Source: Neobacillus bataviensis
Lineage (GTDB): Bacteria > Bacillota > Bacilli > Bacillales_B > DSM-18226
Length of the DNA stretch: 64,000 nt
Direction: 5' to 3'
Assembly: GCF_019969725.1 (NCBI RefSeq)
Contig: NZ_JAHXYW010000010.1
Coordinates: forward strand, 156,682-220,681
Shown here: positions 8,112-16,858 of the stretch, one piece after another
Position numbering within the stretch: position 1 is the stretch's first letter
Layout: every line of letters begins with the position of its first letter
The notes under the pieces: generated by a model
What the model was told of the DNA's origin: nothing
Database searches by the model: none
Seen by the model: only the letters and a program-made list of their open reading frames with translations
Position numbers and translations under genes: made by a program

Positions 8112-9632
8112 ATGGGCAGCAAAGAATTGGTAGAGTTGAAATTAATAGAATTAGACGGCTTAACCCTGGACCGTTATAAAGTGGAAAGGGTTGCAAAGGG
8201 CGAGGCGAAAGTAGACATACCGGAGCATAACTGGCTGCGAGTGCGGGAAAGCCGCAAGCGCGTGGAAAAACAAATCAATGATGGAAAAGTCGTTTACGGT
8301 GTGAATACTGGGTTCGGAAAACTCAGCGATATCGAAATTGACCGTGAAGATAATGCGAAATTGCAGTTGAATTTATTGCGTGCCGACGCTGTCGGTGTCG
8401 GTGAACCGCTGCCAATCCCCGTTGTCAGAGCGATGATGACACTGAGAGCCAACTCCCTTGCGAAAGGCTTCTCCGGAATCAGGGTAGAAACGCTGCAGCT
8501 GCTCATCGACATGATCAACAATGGGGTTCATCCGGTTGTTCCTTGTAAGGGTTCTGTGGGTGCCAGCGGCGATCTAGCTCCGCTTTCTCATATTGCGATT
8601 GTATTGGTCGGCGAGGGGAAAGCCGAATTCAAAGGCGAAATCCTGCTGGGTGCAGAAGCTCTAAAACGTGCGGGGCTTCAACCGGTATCCCTTCAAGCAA
8701 AGGAAGGTCTTGCTCTTATTAACGGAACTCAGGCGATGTCTGCAGTCGGCACACTTGCTTTGAATGAAGCAGAACGTGTCGGTGTTGCCGCTGATATGGC
8801 CGCCTGTTTAACGATGGAGGCACTGAACGGAGTGGTTTCTGCTTTTGACAGCGAGCTTTTAGCGGTCCGGCCGCATCCGGAGCTGGAATTGGTTGCTTCC
8901 CGGATGAGGAATTGGCTGGAGGGCAGTAAACGTATTACCCGCCAGGGAGAAATCCGCATACAGGATGCTTACTCGATTCGCTGTATTCCCCAGGTTCATG
9001 GTGCCTCGTGGCAGGCGATTCAGTATGTTGATCAGCGTTTGAGCGTGGAAATGAACTCAACTACCGATAACCCCATTGTTTTAGAAAGCGGTGAAATCCT
9101 CTCAGGGGGGCACTTCCATGGTCAGCCAATCGCATTATCGATGGACTTTTTAAAGGTGGCGGCAGCAGAATGGGCGAATATTTCTGAGCGCAGAACAGAA
9201 AGGCTCGTCAATCCGCAATTGAGCGGTCTATCGCCATTTCTGGCAGTGGACCCAGGGCTGGAATGCGGCCTGATGGTGGCGCAATATGCTGCAGCATCGC
9301 TTGTATCGGAAAATAAAGTGCTCGCCCACCCGGCAAGTGTGGACTCGATTCCGACTTCGGCCAATCAGGAGGACCACGTCAGCATGGGGACGATTGCCTC
9401 AAGACAAGCCCGCGAGATCATTCACAATTCTGCAAGGGTTATTGCGATTGAAATGATCTGCGCCTCCCAGGCAATTTATTTAGAAAAGGCAGAAAAGGAA
9501 TTGGCACCGGCAACAAGGGCGTATTTAGAAAAGATCCGGGAAATCTGTCCGCCGCTTGAATCGGACCGGGCGATATCGGATCAAATGGAAGAACTGGCGC
9601 AATTTATTTTAAGGGATTCATCATTGGTTTAA
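8112..9632 (+). CDS. hutH: histidine ammonia-lyase
   Basis: HutH removes ammonia from histidine to give urocanate, the first step of the pathway. At 506 residues it has normal length and carries the Ala-Ser-Gly triad (GSVGASGDLAPLSH) that cyclises to the MIO electrophile, plus the family block NSTTDNP. TAGGAGTGAG precedes the ATG. It sits 139 bases after the M20 gene, a gap holding an A/T-rich dyad (CTTTATAA-TATT-TTATAAAG) but no clear terminator. It is placed last among the enzymes rather than first as in B. subtilis. Confidence 0.95.
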   Translation: MGSKELVELKLIELDGLTLDRYKVERVAKGEAKVDIPEHNWLRVRESRKRVEKQINDGKVVYGVNTGFGKLSDIEIDREDNAKLQLNLLRADAVGVGEPLPIPVVRAMMTLRANSLAKGFSGIRVETLQLLIDMINNGVHPVVPCKGSVGASGDLAPLSHIAIVLVGEGKAEFKGEILLGAEALKRAGLQPVSLQAKEGLALINGTQAMSAVGTLALNEAERVGVAADMAACLTMEALNGVVSAFDSELLAVRPHPELELVASRMRNWLEGSKRITRQGEIRIQDAYSIRCIPQVHGASWQAIQYVDQRLSVEMNSTTDNPIVLESGEILSGGHFHGQPIALSMDFLKVAAAEWANISERRTERLVNPQLSGLSPFLAVDPGLECGLMVAQYAAASLVSENKVLAHPASVDSIPTSANQEDHVSMGTIASRQAREIIHNSARVIAIEMICASQAIYLEKAEKELAPATRAYLEKIREICPPLESDRAISDQMEELAQFILRDSSLV

Positions 9633-9642
9633 TTAATAGAAA

Positions 9643-9670
9643 GAGGTTGAGCTGTTCAAGGCTCAATCTC
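9643..9670 (+). terminator. hairpin after hutH
   Basis: GAGGTTGAGC pairs with GCTCAATCTC, including one G-U pair, but lacks a strong T run. It may be an RNA processing or stabilising hairpin between hutH and the transporter genes, or a weak terminator. Confidence 0.5.
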
Positions 9671-9715
9671 TAAATAAAAGTCTGAATTTTCGGATATTAA
9701 AAAAGGGGGTTCATT

Positions 9716-10522
9716 ATGAAGTCGTATAAAATTTTATCTATCGTCTTTGTTTTAATGTTGATTGTATCAGCATGCGGGACCAGTAAGACCACCAGCGGAG
9801 GTGGGGAAGGCAGTCAGGACAAGAAAACACTGAAGGTTGTGACTAATGCGGAATACGCCCCGTTTGAATACATGGATAAGGGAGATATCAAAGGGTTTGA
9901 TCTAGATTTTATCAAGATTGTAGCAAAAGAAGCCGGTTACCAAATTAATGTCGTGAATACCGGCTGGGATCCTTTATTTGTGGAAATAAAAGGAAAAACT
10001 GCTGACTTTGGTATCTCCGCGATCACAATTAACGATGAACGGGAGCAGACGTATGATTTTTCAATCCCTTACTTTCTATCGACAAATGAAATCCTCGTGC
10101 CAGAGGGAAGCCCGATAAAAAGTGCAGCAGATTTGAAAGGGAAAAATGTAGCTGTGCAAAATGGGACCACAGGGCAGGAGGCTGTTGAAGCCATCCTAGG
10201 AAAAAACAGTCCCGATCTGAAAAAATTTGAAAGCACTAACTTGGCGATCATGGAATTAAAAGGCGGCGGTGTGGATGCCGTGGTTGCTGATAACACAGTC
10301 GTCGAAGAATACGTAAAAAATAATCCAAACGAAAAAGTAGTCGTAATTAAAGATGATGCAGCCTTTGAAAAAGAATTTTATGGACTGATGTTTCCAAAGG
10401 GCAGCAGGCTAAAAGGCGACTTCGACAAAGCCATCAAAACAGTGCTGGAAAACGGTGAATATGCAAAGATTTATCAACAGTGGTTTAAGGTTGCTCCTGA
10501 TGCGAGTTTGTTAAGCGAATAA
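9716..10522 (+). CDS. amino acid ABC transporter substrate-binding lipoprotein
   Basis: This 268-residue family 3 solute-binding protein has a lipoprotein signal (lipobox VSAC, Cys at about 20). The mature part shows typical polar amino acid binding blocks: APFEYMDKGDIKGFDLDF, a TINDEREQTYDFS segment, and VAVQNGTTGQEAVE. GGGGG precedes the start. With the permease and ATPase downstream it forms a polar amino acid importer. Histidine is the likely substrate because the genes follow hutH, but the sequence alone does not fix specificity. Confidence 0.88.
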   Translation: MKSYKILSIVFVLMLIVSACGTSKTTSGGGEGSQDKKTLKVVTNAEYAPFEYMDKGDIKGFDLDFIKIVAKEAGYQINVVNTGWDPLFVEIKGKTADFGISAITINDEREQTYDFSIPYFLSTNEILVPEGSPIKSAADLKGKNVAVQNGTTGQEAVEAILGKNSPDLKKFESTNLAIMELKGGGVDAVVADNTVVEEYVKNNPNEKVVVIKDDAAFEKEFYGLMFPKGSRLKGDFDKAIKTVLENGEYAKIYQQWFKVAPDASLLSE

Positions 10523-10528
10523 TGGTGG

Positions 10529-10570
10529 AATTGCGTAACTCTTCTACAAAAAGCAGTTACGCAATTTTTG
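10529..10570 (+). terminator. terminator/attenuator after the binding protein gene
   Basis: AATTGCGTAACT pairs perfectly with AGTTACGCAATT and is followed by TTTTG. It would make binding protein mRNA more abundant than permease mRNA, as is usual in such operons. Confidence 0.8.
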
Positions 10571-10604
10571 GGTGAGAAAAATTTTAATAAAGGAGGATTA
10601 GCTT

Positions 10605-11261
10605 ATGGATTTTCGTTTTGATTTAATATCTGAATATAGTTCTTTTTTTCTAAAAGGGACGATGCTCACCATTGGTCTTTCCATTGCCAGTATTTTGTTC
10701 GGAACGATTTTGGGGCTCTTAATTGGACTCGGCAAAATGATGAAAAATAAAATTTTTGTGCAGCCGTTTGCCTGGTATATCGTCTTTTTCCGCGGAACAC
10801 CTTTTTTGGTTCAAATTTTGTTGATTCATTTTGCTGTTGTTCCGTTGTTCCTTGGAAAAACCAATGCCATTGTGGCAGCTATTTTAGCGCTTTCGTTTTG
10901 TTCAGCTGCGTATATTGCGGAGATTTTCCGCGCAGGAATCCAATCGATTGATCGGGGACAGATGGAGGCGGCACGATCGCTCGGGATGAATCATTTCCAA
11001 GCGATGCGGTATGTGATTTTGCCGCAGGCCTTCAAACGGATGATCCCTCCGTTAGGAAATGAGTTTATTGTATTAATCAAGGATTCATCACTGGCCGCGT
11101 TAATTGCAGCGCCAGAACTCATGTATTGGGGACGAGCCATGCAGGGCCAGTATTTTCGGGTTTGGGAGCCGTATCTTACCGCAGCAGTAATCTACCTCCT
11201 GTTAACTATCAGCTTAAGCTTTCTGCTAACTAAATTGGAGAGGAGGCTCGCGACCGGATGA
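10605..11261 (+). CDS. amino acid ABC transporter permease
   Basis: This 218-residue HisM/GlnP-type membrane protein has about five membrane segments and the EAA loop ([23 protein letters not shown], about 124-146) that contacts the ATPase. AGGAGG precedes the ATG. Its end overlaps the ATPase start by four bases, indicating translational coupling. It should form a homodimer, as no second permease is present. Confidence 0.9.
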   Translation: MDFRFDLISEYSSFFLKGTMLTIGLSIASILFGTILGLLIGLGKMMKNKIFVQPFAWYIVFFRGTPFLVQILLIHFAVVPLFLGKTNAIVAAILALSFCSAAYIAEIFRAGIQSIDRGQMEAARSLGMNHFQAMRYVILPQAFKRMIPPLGNEFIVLIKDSSLAALIAAPELMYWGRAMQGQYFRVWEPYLTAAVIYLLLTISLSFLLTKLERRLATG

Positions 11262-11980
11262 TTAAGATAAGAAATTTAAAAAAATCATTTGGAAAACACG
11301 AAGTGTTAAAGAACATTAATGTTTCGGTCCAGCCGCAGGAGGTTGTTGTGGTGATAGGTCCATCCGGGTCAGGGAAGTCCACCTTTTTACGGTGCATCAA
11401 TTTATTAGAAACGATTACAGACGGACATATTTTTATAGAAGGTATTGATCTTGCTGACAAAAAAACAGATATCAATAAAGTGCGGACGGAAGTGGGCATG
11501 GTCTTTCAGCAGTTTAATCTGTTTCCACATAAAACGGTCATTGAAAATATTATGCTCTCGCCGATGAAGGTGAGAAAGGTTGCTGCGGAACAAGCAAGGG
11601 AGAAAGGGTTGGCGCTTTTAAGAAAGGTTGGGCTTGAAGACAAGGCGGATGCATATCCAGATTCGCTTTCCGGGGGGCAAAAGCAGCGTGTCGCCATTGC
11701 CAGGGCCCTGGCGATGGAGCCAAAAATCATGCTTTTCGATGAACCCACTTCTGCCCTGGACCCGGAAATGGTCGGCGAGGTATTAGAGGTCATGAAGCAG
11801 CTCGCCAAGGAAGGAATGACAATGGTCGTTGTGACCCATGAAATGGGCTTTGCCAGAGAAGTGGGCGACCGTGTCATTTTTATGGATGGCGGCTTCATTG
11901 TAGAAGAAAATGTCCCAAGTGAATTATTCGAAAATCCAAAAGAAGAACGGACGATATCCTTTTTAAGTAAGGTTTTGTAA
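11258..11980 (+). CDS. amino acid ABC transporter ATP-binding protein
   Basis: This 240-residue GlnQ/HisP-type ATPase has Walker [10 protein letters not shown], a Q-loop within [11 protein letters not shown], signature LSGGQKQR, Walker [13 protein letters not shown] and the H-loop VVTHEMGF. It overlaps the permease gene by four bases and ends the hut-linked transcript before a strong terminator. It powers import of a polar amino acid, probably histidine. Confidence 0.92.
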   Translation: MIKIRNLKKSFGKHEVLKNINVSVQPQEVVVVIGPSGSGKSTFLRCINLLETITDGHIFIEGIDLADKKTDINKVRTEVGMVFQQFNLFPHKTVIENIMLSPMKVRKVAAEQAREKGLALLRKVGLEDKADAYPDSLSGGQKQRVAIARALAMEPKIMLFDEPTSALDPEMVGEVLEVMKQLAKEGMTMVVVTHEMGFAREVGDRVIFMDGGFIVEENVPSELFENPKEERTISFLSKVL

Positions 11981-11982
11981 AA

Positions 11983-12017
11983 AAAAAGACCAATTCGTGC
12001 GGCGATTTGGTCTTTTT
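11983..12017 (+). terminator. terminator of the hut-transporter operon
   Basis: AAAAAGACCAA...TTTGGTCTTTTT forms a long stem with one mismatch and a T run, just after the ATPase stop codon. Confidence 0.9.
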
Positions 12018-12093
12018 TTGTTGTAATCGGATTTTACTAACAGACCTTTACCGTTGTTTAAGATAAATACATCCATATTTTGTGATCATGCTT

Positions 12094-12122
12094 GGATAAT
12101 AAAACCATTTAGAAGCATACTA
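12094..12122 (+). promoter_or_regulatory. sigma-G-like promoter of the ger operon
   Basis: GGATA at 12094-12098, a 17-base spacer and CATACTA at 12116-12122 resemble forespore sigma-G/F promoters (GHATR, CATNHTA) with one -35 mismatch. Forespore expression is the rule for germinant receptor operons. Confidence 0.5.
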
Positions 12123-12186
12123 AAACATGGAATTATTTTCTTGAAAAAGGATAATAGACTGAACAAAACAAAATGAGGAATTCGTG

Positions 12187-13770
12187 ATGGGTTTGCGGCG
12201 AAAAATGAGAGGCCTTAATTTCAAAAAGGAAGACTTTAAAGGACATGAGCAGCTGGAAAGTGAACGGGAGCAAAATGCATACCGGGAAACACTTTCACGC
12301 CATTTATTTGAAAATGAAGCTGTCTTGAAATCTACATTCACAGATTGTCCTGATGTTATTTTTCGCAGCTTTTTAATCGGTAATAAAACAAAAGCCCTTC
12401 TCATTTATACAGAAGGTTTGGCCAATATTGAAGAAATCGATAAAAATGTGCTCTCGCCGCTAATGCAGCAAGAAACAGCGAGTCTTCCCGATATACAGGC
12501 GATACTTGAGCAGAAGCTGTCCGTTTCGAAGGTGAAACCTATTACTGACACAATGCAGGCGGTTCAGGAAATCTCTTCAGGGAATCCGGTCATTTTGATT
12601 GATCAACAACTACAGGGAATCACTGTAGGTTTGGCGAAATGGGAAAAACGCGCCATTGAAGAACCAATGGCTGAATCTGTTGTTCGAGGGCCCAGGGATG
12701 GCTTTACGGAAACCTTAAGTGTTAATATATCGCTTTTACGAAGGAAAATTAAAAGCCCCGATTTAAAAATGAAATCCTTAGTCGTGGGGCGTTATAGTCA
12801 AACGCAAATTGTTTATATGTATATCGAGGGGGTTGTTGATCAACAACTGCTTGAAGAAGTCCATAACAGGCTGAACCGCATTGATATCGACGGTGTATTA
12901 GAGAGCGGCTATATCGAAGAGTTCATCGAGGATAATCCTTTCTCGCCGTTCCCGCAAATTTTAAATACAGAACGGCCTGATGTTGCGGCATCGAGTTTGT
13001 TGGAAGGGCGTGTGGCCATCTTAGTAGATGGGACACCTTTTGTCCTTATAGCTCCCACTACCCTATATTCCTTGTTTCAAGCATCAGAGGATTATTATCA
13101 ACGTTTCATGATCGGGACACTCATTCGCTGGCTGCGTTACCTTTTTTTACTAATAGCCTTACTGCTTCCATCTACGTATGTGGCGATTCTTACCTATCAT
13201 CAAGAGATGCTGCCGACCACCTTATTATTAAGTATGGCGAAGTCAAGGGAGCAAGTCCCGTTTCCTGCTCTTGTTGAAGCGATCATTATGGAGATTACAT
13301 TTGAAGCCATTAGGGAGGCTGGTATCCGTTTGCCCAAACAAGTAGGTTCCGCTGTCAGTATTGTTGGGGCCTTAGTCATTGGCCAGGCAGCTGTCTCGTC
13401 GGGGCTTGTATCGGCACCAATGGTCATGGTGGTAGCAATCACCGGGGTTGCTTCCTTTGCCATTCCCCGGTACAACGCATCCACCGCTATCAGAATGCTG
13501 CGCTTCCCAATGATTGTGGCAGCAGGGACATTGGGGTTACTCGGGATTATGCTCGGGATTCTTACGATCATTGTTCATTTAAACACGATACGTTCCTTTG
13601 GCGTTCCCTATCTGTCTCCGATGGCACCTATGAAGGGAGCAGAGATGAAAGATGTATTGATAAGAGCACCTTGGTGGTCCCTTAAAAAGCGCACTCGCTT
13701 GACAGGCTATTCTAATACCAATCGACAGTCTGAGGGTCAGAAACCTAACCCGCAAAAGGGGACTGAATAG
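12187..13770 (+). CDS. GerA-family germinant receptor subunit A
   Basis: This A subunit of a spore inner-membrane germinant receptor has a large N-terminal hydrophilic region (to about 290) followed by membrane segments with the family pattern TYVAILTYHQEMLPT and EIIMEITFEAIREAGIRLP-like blocks. Length (527) is normal. ATG at 12187 lies 8 bases after GAGG; GTG at 12184 is a second option. It leads a four-gene operon (A, B, C and a small D-like protein) with gaps or overlaps of only a few bases. The germinant cannot be read from the sequence. Confidence 0.93.
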   Translation: MGLRRKMRGLNFKKEDFKGHEQLESEREQNAYRETLSRHLFENEAVLKSTFTDCPDVIFRSFLIGNKTKALLIYTEGLANIEEIDKNVLSPLMQQETASLPDIQAILEQKLSVSKVKPITDTMQAVQEISSGNPVILIDQQLQGITVGLAKWEKRAIEEPMAESVVRGPRDGFTETLSVNISLLRRKIKSPDLKMKSLVVGRYSQTQIVYMYIEGVVDQQLLEEVHNRLNRIDIDGVLESGYIEEFIEDNPFSPFPQILNTERPDVAASSLLEGRVAILVDGTPFVLIAPTTLYSLFQASEDYYQRFMIGTLIRWLRYLFLLIALLLPSTYVAILTYHQEMLPTTLLLSMAKSREQVPFPALVEAIIMEITFEAIREAGIRLPKQVGSAVSIVGALVIGQAAVSSGLVSAPMVMVVAITGVASFAIPRYNASTAIRMLRFPMIVAAGTLGLLGIMLGILTIIVHLNTIRSFGVPYLSPMAPMKGAEMKDVLIRAPWWSLKKRTRLTGYSNTNRQSEGQKPNPQKGTE

Positions 13771-13784
13771 GAGTTGAAAAGGAC

Positions 13785-14894
13785 ATGCTTGAACAGGGCA
13801 AGATATCGGCATTACAAATGGCCATTATGATGAATCCAACCATTTTGGCAACCGGATTACTTCTCGTCCCTGCGATAACTGCAAAGTCAGCCAAACAAGA
13901 TTTGTGGCTATCGCCGATTTGGGCTTCTTTCATGGGTTTTATGATTGTTTTTGTTGCTTATCGACTTCATAAGTTCTATCCGAATGAAACGATTTTTGAA
14001 TATAGCGAACAAATTCTAGGGAAAATTCTTGGGAAAATTCTTGGCTTGATTCTTGTGTTTTATTATTTTCATGTAACTGGAATTATAGTCCGCGAATATG
14101 GAGAATTCGTTTCGGGTACCTTCCTCCATCATACACCCATGGTCGTCGTGTTTTCGACGATGATTATTGTTTCCTCCATGGCTGTCTATGGCGGCCTTGA
14201 AGTGATTGGGAGATGCTCGGAAATGATTGTCCCTGTTTTGTTAGTCCTTTATTTGGTTATATTTGTCATGCTTATTAAAGATTTGGATATGAAGCATTTA
14301 TTTCCGATGCTGGAAAACGGGTTAGGTCCATCCCTAAAGGGGTCAGTTGTTCTGCAAAGCTGGTTTAGTGAATTTATTCTTGTCTCTTTTTTCTTCCCCT
14401 ATTTAAGAGACCGGAATAAAGGGATGAAATGGGCAATGATTTCGGTCTTGAGTGTGATGTTTTATATGGTGCTTACCAATGTAATGTCCCTATTGTTATT
14501 TGGAAAAATGACAGCTTTATTGACTTATCCGGTTATGGTGGCAGCTCGGTATATTAGTATTGCTGATTTTTTGGCCCATTTGGAATCGATTGTGATGGCC
14601 ATTTGGGTGGCAGGAACATTTGTTAAGATTACCGTTTTTTATTATGTGCTTGTTTTGGGGATTGCGCAGTGGCTGAAGCTTTCCGATTTTCGCCCGATTG
14701 TTCTCCCAACTGGCTTTTTATTAATTTTATTTGGGATATGGTCAGCGCCAAATTTGCAGGTCCTATCTCACTTTCTTAGTTCTTCAGGAGCCTTTTATCT
14801 GCTGTCCGTTCAGGCTGGCATTCCAGTTTTCCTTCTGACCATTGCGTGGCTTAAAAAGAAAAGACAGCAAATGAAAGGGTCATTTCCAGGATGA
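13785..14894 (+). CDS. GerB-family germinant receptor subunit B
   Basis: This 369-residue integral membrane protein of the amino acid/polyamine/organocation superfamily has about ten membrane segments. It is the B subunit of the receptor and is thought to bind germinant. It starts 14 bases after the A gene and overlaps the C gene by four bases. Confidence 0.92.
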   Translation: MLEQGKISALQMAIMMNPTILATGLLLVPAITAKSAKQDLWLSPIWASFMGFMIVFVAYRLHKFYPNETIFEYSEQILGKILGKILGLILVFYYFHVTGIIVREYGEFVSGTFLHHTPMVVVFSTMIIVSSMAVYGGLEVIGRCSEMIVPVLLVLYLVIFVMLIKDLDMKHLFPMLENGLGPSLKGSVVLQSWFSEFILVSFFFPYLRDRNKGMKWAMISVLSVMFYMVLTNVMSLLLFGKMTALLTYPVMVAARYISIADFLAHLESIVMAIWVAGTFVKITVFYYVLVLGIAQWLKLSDFRPIVLPTGFLLILFGIWSAPNLQVLSHFLSSSGAFYLLSVQAGIPVFLLTIAWLKKKRQQMKGSFPG

Positions 14895-16102
14895 GTCAGC
14901 ATTTTTGGAAAGCCTCCCAAAAAAAGATTGTATTTCTTTTCCTTATTCTATTCATTTTCTTGCTTTCGGGCTGTTGGGATAGAAGAGAGGTAAACGATCT
15001 GGCATTGATAAGAGGTGCCGGTATCGATAAAAAACAAGATGGAAAAATGGAGCTCACGGTTCTTTTGTATATACCTAAGGGCGGCGGAAGTGAGCAGGGA
15101 ATGGAAGGCAGCAGCGACAGCGGAAACATGCAGACCTTGATACGATCTGCCCAAGGAAATACCATTGCTGAGGCTATGTCGATTCTTCAAGAAAAGCTGC
15201 CGCGCCAAATTTTCTGGAGTCATTGTGAAGTGTTTATCTTCAATGAGACAATAGCTAAAGAGGGACTTGCAGAGCATGTCGATTTTTTTATGCGTATGCC
15301 AGAACTTCGTGAACGAGCGCAATTATTTATCAGCAAACAGAGAGCTCGAAAAATATTAAGTCTTCTGCCTCCGCTGGAACGTGACCTTGCAGAAGTTGTT
15401 CGAGAATTGGGGGAACATAAAATAGGAATGACGGTTACCACCAAAGATTTCGCGGAAATGCTTGTAAGTGAAGCAGGGGATACGGCTGTCCCTTGGATTA
15501 AGATTCTTCCGCCAATCGAAGGTCAGGAAGAAAAGCGAACCATCGCCTATATTAGCGGAACGGCTATCTTTAAAAGGGATAAAATGGTTGGTAAAATAAA
15601 TGATTCCCTTACGAGGGGGCTTTTGTGGCTTAGAGATGAAATTAAATATTCTACCATCTCCGTTACACCTAAAGGTGAAAAAGGTTATGTTTCCATGAAA
15701 TTATTGCGGGCTAATTCAAAAATCATTCCGAAAATACAAAATGGCAAATGGGAAATCGTACTCAAAGCTGAAGCGGATGATGATATCATACAAAATACAA
15801 CAAATTTAGATGTGGCGAATCCTAAAGTAGTTAAGTCTTTAGAGCAGCAATTAAACATCCAACTTGCTAAAAGAGTGCACGAAACATTGAAGGAAGTTCA
15901 AAAGGGTATGAAAGCAGATGTTTTTGGGTTTGCAGATGCCTTTCACCGCAAATACCCCGAAGCTTGGAAAAGGGAAAAAAATCATTGGGATGAAATCTTT
16001 CCAACCATAGAAGTAACGGTTTCGTCGAAAATCAAAATTCAGAGGCAGGGTATGCATTCTGTTCTACCGCAATTTCCAAAGGAAAAGGTGAAGGAAGAAT
16101 GA
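14891..16102 (+). CDS. Ger(x)C-family germinant receptor lipoprotein
   Basis: This 403-residue lipoprotein C subunit has a signal peptide with lipobox LSGC, followed directly by WDRREVNDLALIRGAGIDK, which is typical of GerC proteins. It is anchored to the outer face of the spore inner membrane. The start overlaps the B gene by four bases and the end overlaps the small downstream gene by four. Confidence 0.92.
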   Translation: MSQHFWKASQKKIVFLFLILFIFLLSGCWDRREVNDLALIRGAGIDKKQDGKMELTVLLYIPKGGGSEQGMEGSSDSGNMQTLIRSAQGNTIAEAMSILQEKLPRQIFWSHCEVFIFNETIAKEGLAEHVDFFMRMPELRERAQLFISKQRARKILSLLPPLERDLAEVVRELGEHKIGMTVTTKDFAEMLVSEAGDTAVPWIKILPPIEGQEEKRTIAYISGTAIFKRDKMVGKINDSLTRGLLWLRDEIKYSTISVTPKGEKGYVSMKLLRANSKIIPKIQNGKWEIVLKAEADDDIIQNTTNLDVANPKVVKSLEQQLNIQLAKRVHETLKEVQKGMKADVFGFADAFHRKYPEAWKREKNHWDEIFPTIEVTVSSKIKIQRQGMHSVLPQFPKEKVKEE

Positions 16103-16323
16103 AATGGGGATCATTATTAGGAACTGCTTTTCTTGTTCTCTGTATGGTTATGTTTCAATTATCAAAAATAAACCAAAATCAAAAAAAGGAAAAAGCGGTT
16201 TTAGTTATATTTTCAGTCCTCGGCTTGATCTTGGCTAACCTATTAATCTTTTTTCCGGATGTACCGGGTCCTTCAGAATTAATTGATGTCTTATACAAGC
16301 CTCTAGGAAAACTTCTTGAATAA
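16099..16323 (+). CDS. small two-span membrane protein of the ger operon (D-subunit-like)
   Basis: This 74-residue protein has two hydrophobic segments (about 5-20 and 34-53) joined by a lysine-rich loop. Its position, size and topology match the small D subunits found in some ger operons, which modulate receptor function. It overlaps the C gene by four bases and precedes the operon terminator. Confidence 0.8.
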   Translation: MKWGSLLGTAFLVLCMVMFQLSKINQNQKKEKAVLVIFSVLGLILANLLIFFPDVPGPSELIDVLYKPLGKLLE

Positions 16324-16332
16324 ATAGCTTTC

Positions 16333-16360
16333 AATATCCCTGCTAAAGGGATATTTTTTT
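16333..16360 (+). terminator. terminator of the ger operon
   Basis: AATATCCC-TGCTAAA-GGGATATT followed by a T run. Confidence 0.85.
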
Positions 16361-16421
16361 ATGTAAGGGCTTACATAATTATTTAAATATTCAGAATTGA
16401 TTAATTGGTGGAAAAATTCCA

Positions 16422-16449
16422 TTGACGAAGGGTTGTTTATTGTTATATA
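16422..16449 (+). promoter_or_regulatory. sigma-A promoter of glnK-amt
   Basis: TTGACG at 16422-16427 and TATATA at 16444-16449 are separated by 16 bases; TATATT at 16446-16451 with an 18-base spacer is a second reading. The -10 element lies inside the first GlnR/TnrA-like box. Confidence 0.6.
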
Positions 16450-16457
16450 TTTTTACA
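16441..16457. promoter_or_regulatory. GlnR/TnrA box 1
   Basis: TGTTATATATTTTTACA fits the 17-base consensus TGTNANAWWWTNTNACA at every position. It covers the promoter -10 element, which suggests repression. Confidence 0.8.
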
Positions 16458-16463
16458 TATTGA

Positions 16464-16480
16464 TGTTAGGAAATGTAACA
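16464..16480. promoter_or_regulatory. GlnR/TnrA box 2
   Basis: TGTTAGGAAATGTAACA matches the 17-base consensus with one mismatch. It lies 23 bases (centre to centre) after box 1 and just before the glnK ribosome binding site, in the transcribed leader. Confidence 0.65.
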
Positions 16481-16493
16481 TGGGGGTGTTTCC

Positions 16494-16853
16494 ATGAAAA
16501 AGATTGAGGCGATTATTCGGCCTGAAAGGCTTACAGATACCATTAAGGGCTTGAAAAAGATAGGAATTACCGGTTTTACCGTATCCCAGGTGGTTGGCCG
16601 CGGTAAGCAAAAAGATACGCAGGGTGTGTACCGTGGGAAAAATTATCAGGTGACCTTGCATCCAAAAGTAAAGCTGGAAATTGTCCTTTCGGATTATTTG
16701 GTGGAATCGACCATCCGCACCGTTGTCCAGGCAGCCCGGACAGGAGAAGACGGAGACGGGAAAATATACGTCTATCCGATTTTGGAGGCGTACAATATTC
16801 GAACGGGAACGATTGATTATGATATTGATGATTTAGCAAATCGAGAGGGGTGA
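16494..16853 (+). CDS. glnK: PII nitrogen regulatory protein
   Basis: This 119-residue PII protein senses 2-oxoglutarate and ATP/ADP and gates the ammonium channel. The T-loop GRGKQKDTQGVYRGKNYQV includes the tip tyrosine, and the B-loop (TGEDGDGKIYVYPI) is present. GGGGGTG lies before the ATG. It precedes amt, the reverse of the B. subtilis nrgA-nrgB order, and their junction is tight. Regulation by GlnR/TnrA is indicated by the two upstream boxes. Confidence 0.93.
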   Translation: MKKIEAIIRPERLTDTIKGLKKIGITGFTVSQVVGRGKQKDTQGVYRGKNYQVTLHPKVKLEIVLSDYLVESTIRTVVQAARTGEDGDGKIYVYPILEAYNIRTGTIDYDIDDLANREG

Positions 16854-16858
16854 TCATA

